Below, piece after piece: positions 25,300 to 34,668 of a stretch of 40,825 bases of DNA. Every line of letters begins with the position of its first letter. Within the stretch, counting starts at the first letter, position 1. The notes under the pieces were generated by a model that worked only from the letters and a program-made list of their open reading frames with translations, did no database searches and was not told the DNA's origin. The stretch spans positions 1 through 40,825 of the forward strand of contig CAYSZR010000009.1 in the NCBI GenBank assembly GCA_964435565.1. The letters are read 5' to 3'. Source of the stretch: QAMH01 sp964435565. GTDB lineage: Bacteria; Actinomycetota; Coriobacteriia; Coriobacteriales; QAMH01. The translations under genes and the position numbers were made by a program.

Positions 25300-27280
25300 A
25301 TGAGTAATACACGGGCATTCGCTCGCGCCTGGATCCTAGCTTTGGCTCTGGCCTTTTCCTGTTCGATGTTTATTGTGGCGCCCGTGGCATTTGCCGCTGG
25401 AGAGCAACCGGAACAATCAGACATAGTTAATGGCGAGAATCCCGCCGTTTCAGTTCCGCTTGATTTAGCCATTTCCCCTAATGCCGAGACTGCTTCGTCT
25501 TCCACCTCTCTTACTCATGAATCTGCAAATAATACCTCTGAAGAAAAAAGCGAGGAGACCGTATCTGATAACGGTGCTTCTGATTCTACTGGCTCGACAA
25601 AAGCGGACCCGATCAGTTCTGCAAATGGAAGTCAGCCAGCAGCGACAAGTTCGAATCAATCTGTTGACAATGACCAAGATACTGTAAATGTCGATCAGAA
25701 AAAAACTGACCAGGATATTCAGATCGTCAACAAAGACAATGTAGCTGAGAATATATCTGCCGCCTCTGGTGTGGTTGTTCAGGGAAGCTCGGAAGAGGAC
25801 GCGAAAAAAGAGTACGAAGCCACTCATGAAAACATGTTCCGTCTCTACAATCCATATTCTGGAGAGCATCTCTATACGCATGATTTCAACGAGGCAACGA
25901 CTATCGCTAAAATTGGCTGGAGATGGGAGGGAATCGGCTGGATTGCTCCAAAAATATCTGATTCATTACACGCTTGATTCGAACGAACGCGATACGCTTC
26001 GGGGTATTGGCTGGAACTATGAGGGTATTGGTTGGTATTCGGACGCTGCTGATCAAATCGCTGTTTTGCGAGAATTCAATCCCTATGAGGAAGTCGGTAC
26101 GCACAACTATACAGCCGATGTTCACGAAGATGAATACTTGGGGAGCATTGGTTGGCATCGTGAGGGTGTCGCCTGGTACGCCACGAAAGGCGATGCCATT
26201 GCCATTGATGGCTTTTGGTTGGTGACGAGCTCCTGGGGTACCAATCTTGAGCGTTATTGGATTGATTCGACGGGGTCTGTTGCGAAGAACCGTGTAGTTG
26301 ATCCTGCAAATGACGTTGACGAGGGCTGTGGTTATAGGGCCTATGCAACAAGCAGCGGGGCTATTGCCCGTGGTAAATGGAACGCCAATAACGGCTATGT
26401 CTATGTAGCTTCTGATGACGGGAGACTTTTCGAACCGGCTGTTGGGTGGACTTGGACAGATGCCTACGACGGCTCCTCTCAGCTCTATTGGTTCGAGACG
26501 ACTTCTTTGGGCATGGTTGGCGCGCGCACGGGATTCTTCACGGTCGATGCAAATTATTATTACGGACGCGGTGACACGGGCTATGTCGTTCGTGGAAAAT
26601 ATGATATTGGTAAACATGTCATCCTGGCCGATAACGATGGAAAGATTCTTACGGGCACAGGCTGGTTGAGCACGAGTTCGTTTGATGCCTCTCAACAAAC
26701 ATATTGGCTTGAGCGTGTTTACAGCGAAGCATCTGCTGCGCTTGTGGGCATGTTCCATCCCGATAACGATTATTACTACGGCACTCCTGGGGTTGGGTAT
26801 ATTGCCCGTAATCAATATCTTTGCGTTGATTCGAACTGGTATTACGCAGATGGAAACGGGAAAGTCACGCCTGCATTGCCGCCAGAGCAGCAACTTATGG
26901 TTCAACAAGCTCAGGGTTTTTCAAGCGATACCGGTTGGCTGGTATTGGTAAACACCGATACGTGCAATGTGGGTGTGTTTTCTGGTTCTGCATATAATTG
27001 GGGGCTGCAGTTCTATTGGTCTTGTGTCTGCGGCGCTTATGAATCGCCAACGATTACGGGTGAGTATGCGACCACCGGCCTGCATACGAATCCGCTGCCC
27101 TCGTGGCAAAATGCGCGTTTTGCGACGCAAATTCACGATGGCTACTTCTTCCATACGGTTCTTGAATCTGATGATGAACTTGGACAGCACTTATCCCACG
27201 GATGCGTTCGTCTGTCGGAGGGCAATGCCATTTGGATTTACGATAACCTGCCCGCTGGGACTACGGTGTATTTGTACTAA
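25300..27280 (+). pseudogene. DUF5648 L,D-transpeptidase (YkuD) gene with a frame-breaking deletion
   Basis: The start is ATG 25300, with GGGGAG at 25286-25291. The first frame encodes a signal peptide (about 1-33), a Ser/Asp-rich linker and the first DUF5648 unit from residue 177, and then ends at TGA 25975-25977. From about 25961 the homologous protein continues in another frame: IHYTLDSNERD, the rest of units 2 and 3, a region of aromatic choline-binding-like repeats (WLVTSSWG, YWFETTSLG, YWLERVYSE), and a YkuD domain with the catalytic LSHGCVRLSEGN near the end. Compared with the paralogue at 820-880, about 41 nt covering PVYRLYNPYSGD are missing at the junction. L,D-transpeptidases make 3-3 peptidoglycan cross-links. 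As it stands only a secreted stub could be made; the enzyme domain has no signal peptide of its own. Assembly error is possible. Confidence 0.83.
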
Positions 27281-27309
27281 CTGTGTTTTGGTTGCGTGTG
27301 AGGATTGCG

Positions 27310-27340
27310 AAGGGCCGCTTATGATAAAGCGGCCCTTTTT
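27310..27340 (+). terminator. Rho-independent terminator after the L,D-transpeptidase gene
   Basis: AAGGGCCGCTT (27310-27320) pairs perfectly with AAGCGGCCCTT (27327-27337) around a 6-nt loop, followed by a run of T to 27340. The 11-bp GC-rich stem with a T-run is a classic intrinsic terminator, 30 nt after the stop codon. Confidence 0.9.
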
Positions 27341-27511
27341 CGATAATGATGTCATTATGATTTGCATAAAAATAAACCCATCCGCTTGGAAACGCCCCGT
27401 ATCTAGAAGAACCATGCGGTTTTTCTCTGCACTTAATTGCGTTTTGCAGTTGTAGAAAGTAGAGTTTGCTCAATGTCTTACGTGCGGCCATACCCATAAC
27501 GGAGAAATAAC

Positions 27512-29704
27512 ATGCCTTTGATTTCTGTCATTTTGCCTATCTATAACGCTGCGTTCTATCTTGAACAATGCCTCGAAAGCATTCGTGTTCAAACTTTTTC
27601 CGATATCGAGATCCTCTGCGTGAACGACGGAAGCACGGATACATCGCTTGCGATAATCCAAAAATTCGCCAAGCAAGACACTCGCTTTAAGGTGTTAGAT
27701 AAACCCAATGGAGGCTATGGCCATTCACTTAACTATGGTCTTGATCGGGCAACGGGCGAATACATCTCCATTATTGAACCCGATGATTTTATTGCCCCCA
27801 CAATGTATGAGGATCTCTACGGATTTGCACGCAGCGGTCAGGAACTTGCCGATGTGGTGAAGGGGTCTTATTGGGAGTATTTTGATGCGCGCGCTGATTT
27901 CGACGAGCAATTACGCGAGCCGAATATCGCGCTTTGCATGAAAGATTATCCCATACGTTTCAGGCTCGAGCAGGATACTGAAATATTCATTCACCATCCT
28001 TCGATCTGGTCTGCAATATATCGTAAGGTCTTTTTGGACGAAAACAATATTCGTTTTGTCGAGCCCAAAGGCGCTGCCTGGGCGGATAATCCCTTTTTCG
28101 TCAAAACGCTTGTTTGTGCTGACAGCATCATCTGGGTGCCGCGTCCGTATTATTATTATCGTCAGACGAATGAGGCAGCGTCGAGCTTTTTAAAGGACTA
28201 TCGCGTGCCTTTTGATCGCATGCGCGAAATGCGCGCGATCTTACACGATCAAAACGCGAGTTCAAATATTGAGGGCACATTTTATGTTCGTGAATTCGAC
28301 TATATCTTTTCCGTCATTGGAGAATTCGGTTTTGATGAAGGCGACGAAAAAGTTCATGAGCTTATAGCAGAGACGCTTTCAAGCATGGATGCAGGTATCG
28401 TACATACCAATACGATGCTGCGCCCCAAGGACATTCGCTATTATGATGACTTTATGGGTCTTGGACACGCTATCGGCGCAGATGAGACGATAGCGCAAGC
28501 AAGTACGCTTGAGCGCCGCGAAGTCTTGCTTTCCATTATCGTTCTTCTTCAAGATCATGCTGAATATGTAGAGTCCGCTTTGCAGGCGCTGCGTGAGACT
28601 GGTTTGTCTGATTACGAGGTATTGGCTGTTAATTGTGGATCGACTGACCGAAGTCCACTTGTTATTGCAAAGCTCGGGGAAACCGATGAGCATATTCGCT
28701 TGCTTCCTGGAAAATTTGGCTCTGTTGCGGAAGGCGCTAATTTTGCGCAAAACCATATGATGGGCCGTTTCGTGTTCTTTCTGGACGCTTCTTGGCGCTT
28801 GAGCGGCAACATTTTCGCGCGTGCGGTCGCTTCGCTTGCAGATAGCAGTGTTGACGCGATGCTTTTGGATGAGACAGGAGTAATGGCTGTTGATGCTATG
28901 CATGCTGGCAAGTCATATTTGACCGAAGATTTTGTCGCTGGTGCTGATCATGATGAGGGGCTCGTAGGCAAGCCCTTTGCGCCCGTCGCTGCTCCAGATG
29001 TGTTGTTTAACTGCGGAAAACCAGGTATGTATTCGGTAATCTATCGCTTAGGGTTTCTGCGCGATAACGGATTTGCTATTGCACAAGACGAGGTCTTAGG
29101 CGATGGGGCGTTGCGCATGAGGGCTTTGCCATATGCCAAGCAGATTTCCTATGCTTCGCTTCCCGAAATCAGCAGTTTCGATTACGGCTTGCGCAAGATT
29201 TTGCCGTTTTATCCAGATCTTCATGAGGAGTCGATTGCAAAGCCCTTATGCGTGTATCCTGCGCTTAAGCGTGCATATGACGAGTCGCCTGATGAGATAC
29301 AGGACCGATATCGAGTATCATTTGCTAATGCATTAGTCGATGCCTTTGTTTTTGATGTGACGCGATATCCCACGAGCGAATCTATGCAGCGTTTCGTCGA
29401 TCGAGAGCTGTCGGGACTCCGAGACCTTGTGGACCAGGTACCAGGGCGATTGATGTATGTGAAGAGTTATTATGCGTATCAGCTCATTGCACGCTTGGGC
29501 TTGAGCGCATTTCTTGTCGATGCACGTATCAAGGTTGATCAGAAACGTAGATATTATAAGCAGGAGCGCGATTATTTATGGAATTCGCCCACCTTGAGGC
29601 TGGGAAAGAAAATGAATATGATTGCGCGCAAGTTGTTTCCTGCCAAGCTGATTGGAATAATCAAAAGTGACAGTGCTTCGCTGTCGAAAACCGAAAAAAA
29701 GTGA
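27512..29704 (+). CDS. GT2 glycosyltransferase with a second, degenerate GT2 domain
   Basis: 730 residues, start set by GGAG seven bases upstream of ATG 27512. The N-terminal GT2 domain (about 3-230) is intact: ISVILPIYNAAFYLEQC, VNDGSTDTS and a metal site EPDDF. Near residue 339 a second GT2-like domain begins (LLSIIVLLQDHAEYVESAL) and shows the fold, but the expected metal motif reads FLDASW, so it has lost the DXD and is probably not catalytic. The C-terminal 200 residues are unrecognised. The order (active, then inactive) suggests one sugar transferred, with the second domain kept for binding. The protein is cytoplasmic or peripheral. It overlaps or abuts the next GT gene and probably forms an operon with it. 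Confidence 0.83.
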   Translation: MPLISVILPIYNAAFYLEQCLESIRVQTFSDIEILCVNDGSTDTSLAIIQKFAKQDTRFKVLDKPNGGYGHSLNYGLDRATGEYISIIEPDDFIAPTMYEDLYGFARSGQELADVVKGSYWEYFDARADFDEQLREPNIALCMKDYPIRFRLEQDTEIFIHHPSIWSAIYRKVFLDENNIRFVEPKGAAWADNPFFVKTLVCADSIIWVPRPYYYYRQTNEAASSFLKDYRVPFDRMREMRAILHDQNASSNIEGTFYVREFDYIFSVIGEFGFDEGDEKVHELIAETLSSMDAGIVHTNTMLRPKDIRYYDDFMGLGHAIGADETIAQASTLERREVLLSIIVLLQDHAEYVESALQALRETGLSDYEVLAVNCGSTDRSPLVIAKLGETDEHIRLLPGKFGSVAEGANFAQNHMMGRFVFFLDASWRLSGNIFARAVASLADSSVDAMLLDETGVMAVDAMHAGKSYLTEDFVAGADHDEGLVGKPFAPVAAPDVLFNCGKPGMYSVIYRLGFLRDNGFAIAQDEVLGDGALRMRALPYAKQISYASLPEISSFDYGLRKILPFYPDLHEESIAKPLCVYPALKRAYDESPDEIQDRYRVSFANALVDAFVFDVTRYPTSESMQRFVDRELSGLRDLVDQVPGRLMYVKSYYAYQLIARLGLSAFLVDARIKVDQKRRYYKQERDYLWNSPTLRLGKKMNMIARKLFPAKLIGIIKSDSASLSKTEKK

Positions 29705-29727
29705 TAAAAGGGGAGAGGCAAAAGTTA

Positions 29728-32040
29728 ATGGGTGCAGAAAAGCTGCTCGCTAAATGCAGAGGTTATGCCTTTTGCTACCTTGCGTTTGAGATAAAAGGGA
29801 CTGAAAGCGAGACCATGCTAACTGCGAAATTGGCTTATGGTCCCAACAATATCTCTGTTCCGGTTTACCCGCTTGATGGAGATTGTATCAGCCCAACCCC
29901 TCGCTGGGTTGTTGTGCTTCCGCATGTTGACGCAGAAGAGCAGGCCGTAACTGTTTTTAATCGTGAATCAGGCGAAGAGTTTTTTACTTATTGCTTCAGA
30001 TATGTTGATTTGAAGTGGGGGTCCCGAGTAGCGTATAAAACAAAAAAACGCTTTACTGCAAAAATGCGCGATATCGAGAAGGCATACGAGAACCAAAGCG
30101 TGGTCTTTCGTGTTGTTGGCGTGTATCGAGCAAGTGAAGAAGAAGATATTGTTCGAATAGAGATGGTGTTTCCATATGCAGATCGCATCGATGATATAGC
30201 TTTTGATGAGATACTTGTGGGGCATCCAGAGGCAAAGCCGATTGTTATGGAAGATGGACTGGGTAACGATGGCAATCGGCACGTGTGCCTTTCGTATCGA
30301 CTGCCGCATAATAGCCCAGAGCGGTTTATCTTTTCTCAAACTTCTGTAAAGAAAGACTTTCATCCAGGCATATATTCGCTTAGCCCGCAAGAACGTGATG
30401 ATTACCTTGGTTGGCATATTGCAGATGCGGCAAGCGCGCTGGATGACTCGAGATATACATGCTGGCTTAATCGACAACGTGCAACGCTATTCGAACTTGA
30501 CTCGCAACGTTGTGGTGCACAAATGCCTTCGATTGATGCACTTATTGTTGTTGATACGTATGATGGCGAGCAGCTGATTAATTGTATGACAGCGCTTTGT
30601 GCACAAACGGTGCCTGTTGAAACAGTTTTTTTTACAGGTCATGCTGCAAAAAAAGCCCAAAAGCAGGTTCAAGGTTCGATTGCGATTTCGTTTGAAGAAA
30701 TACCCTGCAAATTGAAAGCCCCATATACGATTATTATGAATGCGGGCGATGTTCTGGAACCAGATGCGATTTTCGAGCTTTTCAGTTGTCTTGAAGCTTC
30801 GGCAACATCTCGAATGGCGTATCCAGATGATGACATGTTTGAAAAGCGGACGGGAACTTTTCGAGCTCCGCGCTTGAAGCCAGATATAAATCCTGATTTA
30901 TTGTTCGCTCATAACTACATTGGAACGTGCGTGTTGGTGCGCACCGAGACGTTTCGGCAGATCGATTTGGTAAAACAGTCTTTTGCTGGCAATGTCGTAT
31001 ATAGGCTCGCGGTAAATCTGAGCTTTGAAGCTGACGCGGTTGCGCATGTGGCGCGCATATTGAATCATCGGCAGAAAGACGATTTTTTCGATATGGATGC
31101 AGAGCCGGATATCGTAAAGACATTTTTGCACGATCATGATATTGATGCGCATGTTGAACGCGTGGGGATGTTTAACGAGGTTGCTTATACAGTAGTTCAG
31201 CCAGAGCCGATGGTAAGTATCGTTATTCCCACAAAAGATCATGCTGATTTACTCAATGCATGCGTGTCTTCGATTCTTTCCAAGGCAGATTATGAGAATT
31301 TCGAAATAGTTCTTGTTGAAAACAACAGCACGGACCCCAAGACGTTTCTTTTGTATGAAGAACTCTCTTGCCAGGACGAGCGTGTGCGTGTTGTGACTTT
31401 CGAAGGCGGATTTAACTATTCAAAAATCATTAATTTCGGCGCCAGCCAGGCTCGAGGTGAATTGCTTTTACTGTTGAATAATGATACCGAGGCCATTAGC
31501 AGCGGTTTTTTGCGCACGATGGTGGGATATTTCTCGCGCATGGATATAGGGGTTTTGGGCGCTCTCTTGCGGTATAAGGATGGACTTGTGCAAAACGCCG
31601 GTGTCGCGCTTATGCTCGATGGGCGCCTTGGTTTTGTGAATCAGAACAGTATGCCCGAATTGCATGAAGGCTATCTTGGCAGTCTGGCCTGCCCCTATGG
31701 CTATTCGGCATTGCTTGGGGCTTGTCAGATGGTAAGGCATTCCGTGTTCGATCAAGTAGGTGGCTATAGTGAAGAACTTGGCGTGACCTATAACGACATA
31801 GATTTTTGCTGGAGAGTAGTTAGCGGGGGCTTGCGCTGTGTTTATACGCCCTATGTGCAGCTCTATCATCGCGAGTTCGCTTCGCGTGGGCGCGATTATG
31901 TCAGCAAGGAACGTTCGATCCAGACAGAACGTGAGGCGGGGACAATGCGCTTGCGCTGGCCTGAATACTTTGCCTTTGGCGATCCTGTTTTCAACCCGGC
32001 TTGTGATGCGAAAAGTCCTTATTTCAAATTACGTTGGTAG
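29728..32040 (+). CDS. Twin-domain GT2 glycosyltransferase, first domain degenerate
   Basis: 770 residues from ATG 29728, preceded by GGGGAGAGG; an in-frame GTG at 29701 overlapping the previous stop is the alternative. The architecture repeats that of the proteins at 10819 and 13281: a beta-rich N-terminal domain (to about 260), a first GT2 domain from about 267, and a second from about 494 (VSIVIPTKDH, ENNSTD, LNNDTE, LLGACQMVRHS, YNDIDFCW). In the first domain the DHDD metal motif of the paralogues is replaced by NAGD, and the nucleotide-binding start is weak (IDALIVVDTYDG), so that half is probably inactive. The second half looks fully active. It likely adds one residue to the rhamnose-containing polymer; the sugar is inferred from the rml genes 107 nt downstream. 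Confidence 0.84.
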   Translation: MGAEKLLAKCRGYAFCYLAFEIKGTESETMLTAKLAYGPNNISVPVYPLDGDCISPTPRWVVVLPHVDAEEQAVTVFNRESGEEFFTYCFRYVDLKWGSRVAYKTKKRFTAKMRDIEKAYENQSVVFRVVGVYRASEEEDIVRIEMVFPYADRIDDIAFDEILVGHPEAKPIVMEDGLGNDGNRHVCLSYRLPHNSPERFIFSQTSVKKDFHPGIYSLSPQERDDYLGWHIADAASALDDSRYTCWLNRQRATLFELDSQRCGAQMPSIDALIVVDTYDGEQLINCMTALCAQTVPVETVFFTGHAAKKAQKQVQGSIAISFEEIPCKLKAPYTIIMNAGDVLEPDAIFELFSCLEASATSRMAYPDDDMFEKRTGTFRAPRLKPDINPDLLFAHNYIGTCVLVRTETFRQIDLVKQSFAGNVVYRLAVNLSFEADAVAHVARILNHRQKDDFFDMDAEPDIVKTFLHDHDIDAHVERVGMFNEVAYTVVQPEPMVSIVIPTKDHADLLNACVSSILSKADYENFEIVLVENNSTDPKTFLLYEELSCQDERVRVVTFEGGFNYSKIINFGASQARGELLLLLNNDTEAISSGFLRTMVGYFSRMDIGVLGALLRYKDGLVQNAGVALMLDGRLGFVNQNSMPELHEGYLGSLACPYGYSALLGACQMVRHSVFDQVGGYSEELGVTYNDIDFCWRVVSGGLRCVYTPYVQLYHREFASRGRDYVSKERSIQTEREAGTMRLRWPEYFAFGDPVFNPACDAKSPYFKLRW

Positions 32041-32099
32041 CCTTGTCACGTGAACGCTTTGCTATTGTGACGGGCTCGTTTCCATCCTGTCGTTTGCTC

Positions 32100-32105
32100 T
32101 ATAAT
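32100..32105 (+). promoter_or_regulatory. Candidate -10 element of the rml operon
   Basis: A perfect TATAAT lies in the 106-nt gap before rmlA, about 41 nt upstream of its start. No good -35 is seen at 16-18 nt spacing (CGTTTC is the best), so the call rests on the -10 and its position. Confidence 0.4.
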
Positions 32106-32146
32106 AGTCCGGTATTTTGCGAAACAACCTCAAGGAGCATACCTGT

Positions 32147-33046
32147 ATGAAAGGCATTATTCTGGCAGGCGGAAGCGGCACGCGCCTGTATCCGCTTACG
32201 CTGGTCACGAGTAAGCAGCTGCTACCCGTGTACGACAAACCGATGATTTATTACCCGCTGTCCACTTTGATGATGGCGGGCATCCGCGACATCCTTGTCA
32301 TCTCGACGCCGACCGATCTTCCCAACTTCGAAAAGCTGTTGGGAGACGGCCATCAACTGGGCATCAAGCTTTCCTATAAGGTGCAGCCTTCTCCTGACGG
32401 ACTGGCTCAGGCTTTCATCATCGGCGAGGAATTTTGCGCGGGCGAGCCGTGCGCTTTGGTCTTAGGTGACAACATCTTTTACGGTAACGGTTTTCGCACG
32501 CAGCTTAAGCGTGCCGTTGAACGGGCCGAACAAGGTGCGGCTTCGACGGTGTTCGGCTATTACGTCGATGACCCCGAGCGCTTTGGCGTCGTTGAGTTCG
32601 ATGAGGACTATAACGCTATCTCCATCGAGGAAAAGCCCGAACATCCTAAGAGCAACTATGCTGTGACCGGTTTGTATTTCTATGACAACCGTGTAACCAG
32701 ATTCGCGAAGCAGGTTGTGCCCTCGGCACGTGGCGAACTCGAGATCACCGACCTGAATCAGATGTATCTTGACGACGGGACGCTCAATGTCGAGGTCTTG
32801 GGTCGGGGCTACGCATGGCTCGATACGGGCACGATGGAATCGCTGTTCGACGCGACCAATTTTGTGCGCACGGTCGAGCAAGCGCAGGGTATCCCGGTTT
32901 CCGTTGTCGAGGAAATCGCGTATTCAAACGGTTGGATCGATCGCGAACAGCTCCTTGAGGCCGCTGCTAGCTATGGCAAGAGCAGTTATGGCAAATATCT
33001 CAAGAGCGTGAGCGAGAAGAAGTTCTACAACAGAGACGACGATTAG
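32147..33046 (+). CDS. rmlA: Glucose-1-phosphate thymidylyltransferase
   Basis: 299 residues from ATG 32147 with AAGGAG upstream; an earlier in-frame start has none. The N-terminus GIILAGGSGTRLYPLT and the following SKQLLPVYDKPMIYYPLS are the nucleotide and sugar-phosphate binding signatures of RmlA. LGDNIFYG carries the metal-binding Asp, and EEKPEHPKSNYAVTGLYFYD is also diagnostic. It makes dTDP-glucose from glucose-1-phosphate and dTTP, the first step of dTDP-L-rhamnose synthesis. Full family length. First gene of a complete rml set in the order A-D-C-B. Confidence 0.96.
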   Translation: MKGIILAGGSGTRLYPLTLVTSKQLLPVYDKPMIYYPLSTLMMAGIRDILVISTPTDLPNFEKLLGDGHQLGIKLSYKVQPSPDGLAQAFIIGEEFCAGEPCALVLGDNIFYGNGFRTQLKRAVERAEQGAASTVFGYYVDDPERFGVVEFDEDYNAISIEEKPEHPKSNYAVTGLYFYDNRVTRFAKQVVPSARGELEITDLNQMYLDDGTLNVEVLGRGYAWLDTGTMESLFDATNFVRTVEQAQGIPVSVVEEIAYSNGWIDREQLLEAAASYGKSSYGKYLKSVSEKKFYNRDDD

Positions 33047-33123
33047 ACTGCGTTCGTGATTGCCGGCGGGGGATGTTTTCTCGCGCCGGTCTATCATGGT
33101 GCGCTGATATGGAGGAACGCGAC

Positions 33124-34029
33124 ATGAAGATTTTGGTTACAGGTGGTTATGGACAGCTGGGAAACGAGCTGCGTCGCTGCTTCGAGACGGGCAAGGCCGA
33201 AATCGGTCCTGTATCCTCGGTTTATAAAGGGGCAGAAGTCGACTATATCGACTACGATACGCTCGATATCAGCGATGGGCATGCTGTCGTCGCCTATTAT
33301 CGCGAGCATGGTCCGTATGACCTGACCATCAACTGCGCGGCTATCACCAATGTCGATGGCTGCGAGACCAATGAAGCGAGCGCACTGCATGTGAATGCTC
33401 TGGGCGCCGAAAATATGGCTCGAGCGGCTGCCGCCTGCGGTGGCAAGATCGTCCATATCTCGACTGACTATGTCTTTCCCGGTACTGACCCGGTTGCTCG
33501 CACGGAAGATGATCCCGTCGCTCCTATTTCGGCCTACGGGCGCACCAAGTGGGAAGGCGAGGTGCTTGTGCGCGCGGCGTGTGAGAAGAGCTTCGTCATT
33601 CGCACGGCATGGCTGTATGGTTACATCGGCAAGAACTTTGTGAAGACGATGCTGCGCGTGGCCCGTGAAAACGGAAAGATTGCTGTGGTCAATGACCAGA
33701 TGGGCAATCCCACGAGCGCCAATGACCTTGCTTACGAGATATTGGCAATCGCCGCGACCGAGAATTACGGTACCTATCACTGCACCAACAAGGGTACCTG
33801 CAGCTGGTTTGACTTTGCTTGCGCCATTGTTGACGCTGCCGGAATTGCGTGCGACAAGGAAGGGCTCACAAGCGTCGAGTACAAGGAGCGCTTCCCGCAA
33901 AGTGCGAGCAGACCGGCTTATTCGAGCCTGGAAAACGCACATCTCGCTTCCACCATTGGCGATGAGATGCGCCCGTGGCAAGACGCGCTTGCGACCTATA
34001 TGGCTCATTTCGACGAGCTGGCTGATTAG
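33124..34029 (+). CDS. rmlD: dTDP-4-dehydrorhamnose reductase
   Basis: 301 residues from ATG 33124 (GGAGGA eight bases upstream), preferred to the open frame start at 33073. The NAD(P) motif LVTGGYGQLGNEL, then NCAAITNVDGCE, STDYVFPGT and the catalytic YGRTK are the expected RmlD features in the expected order; TSANDLA and TYHCTNKG follow. It reduces the 4-keto group in the last step to dTDP-L-rhamnose. It lies 77 nt after rmlA and 9 nt before rmlC. Confidence 0.95.
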   Translation: MKILVTGGYGQLGNELRRCFETGKAEIGPVSSVYKGAEVDYIDYDTLDISDGHAVVAYYREHGPYDLTINCAAITNVDGCETNEASALHVNALGAENMARAAAACGGKIVHISTDYVFPGTDPVARTEDDPVAPISAYGRTKWEGEVLVRAACEKSFVIRTAWLYGYIGKNFVKTMLRVARENGKIAVVNDQMGNPTSANDLAYEILAIAATENYGTYHCTNKGTCSWFDFACAIVDAAGIACDKEGLTSVEYKERFPQSASRPAYSSLENAHLASTIGDEMRPWQDALATYMAHFDELAD

Positions 34030-34038
34030 GAGATGTGC

Positions 34039-34602
34039 ATGGCGGCAGGAGACAGCATAACGTCCGGCAATTTCACCTTCACAAAGACTTCGATCGATGG
34101 AGTGTTGGTAGTCGATGCGAAAGCTTACGGTGATGATCGCGGCTATTTCATGGAGACCTACAAGCGGCCTGATTTTGTGGCCGGCGGTATCGATGTCGAG
34201 TTCGTGCAAGATAACCAGTCATCGTCTACCAAAGGCGTGCTGCGCGGCTTGCATTTCCAGATCGAGCATCCGCAATCAAAGCTCGTGCGTGTTGTTAAAG
34301 GCGAGGTCTTCGATGTCTGCGTTGACTTGCGCGAAAGTTCGCCAACCTATGGCAAATGGGAGGGCTGCCTGCTCTCGGCTGAAAACAAACGCCAGTTTTT
34401 CATCCCGCGTGGCTTTGCACATGGGTTCTTGGTTCTGTCCGATATTGCAGAATTCTGTTATAAGTGCGATGACGTGTACCATGCAAACGATGAAGGCGGC
34501 TATATGTTCGATGATCCGGCTTTCGGCATCGAGTGGCCTGCGGTCGATTGCGAGCTCAATTTGAGCGACAAAGATAGAAAGCATCCTGCGTTCAAGGGGT
34601 AA
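34039..34602 (+). CDS. rmlC: dTDP-4-dehydrorhamnose 3,5-epimerase
   Basis: 187 residues from ATG 34039; AGGAG at 34028-34032 is six bases upstream, while the other ATG at 34033 would touch it. The cupin motifs RGYFMETYKRPDF, VLRGLHFQ (with the catalytic His), the basic VRVVKGEVFDVCVDLR strand, IPRGFAHGF and the active-site Tyr in EFCYKCDD are all present. It inverts C3 and C5 of dTDP-4-keto-6-deoxyglucose. Full length for the family. Confidence 0.95.
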   Translation: MAAGDSITSGNFTFTKTSIDGVLVVDAKAYGDDRGYFMETYKRPDFVAGGIDVEFVQDNQSSSTKGVLRGLHFQIEHPQSKLVRVVKGEVFDVCVDLRESSPTYGKWEGCLLSAENKRQFFIPRGFAHGFLVLSDIAEFCYKCDDVYHANDEGGYMFDDPAFGIEWPAVDCELNLSDKDRKHPAFKG

Positions 34603-34668
34603 GTCCGAAGCAACCGCAAACGGGTACAATGCGTGGGTATATGTTCACAAGGTAAGGGAGTTTCAAGC

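Noticed and set aside
25955..25980. Programmed ribosomal frameshift joining the two halves of the transpeptidase gene
   Set aside because: There is no slippery heptamer or downstream structure, and a coding segment present in all paralogues is missing, so a deletion explains it better.
33094..34209. 371-codon open frame on the minus strand under rmlD/rmlC
   Set aside because: Antisense to two certain genes with good ribosome sites; no domain or signal visible.
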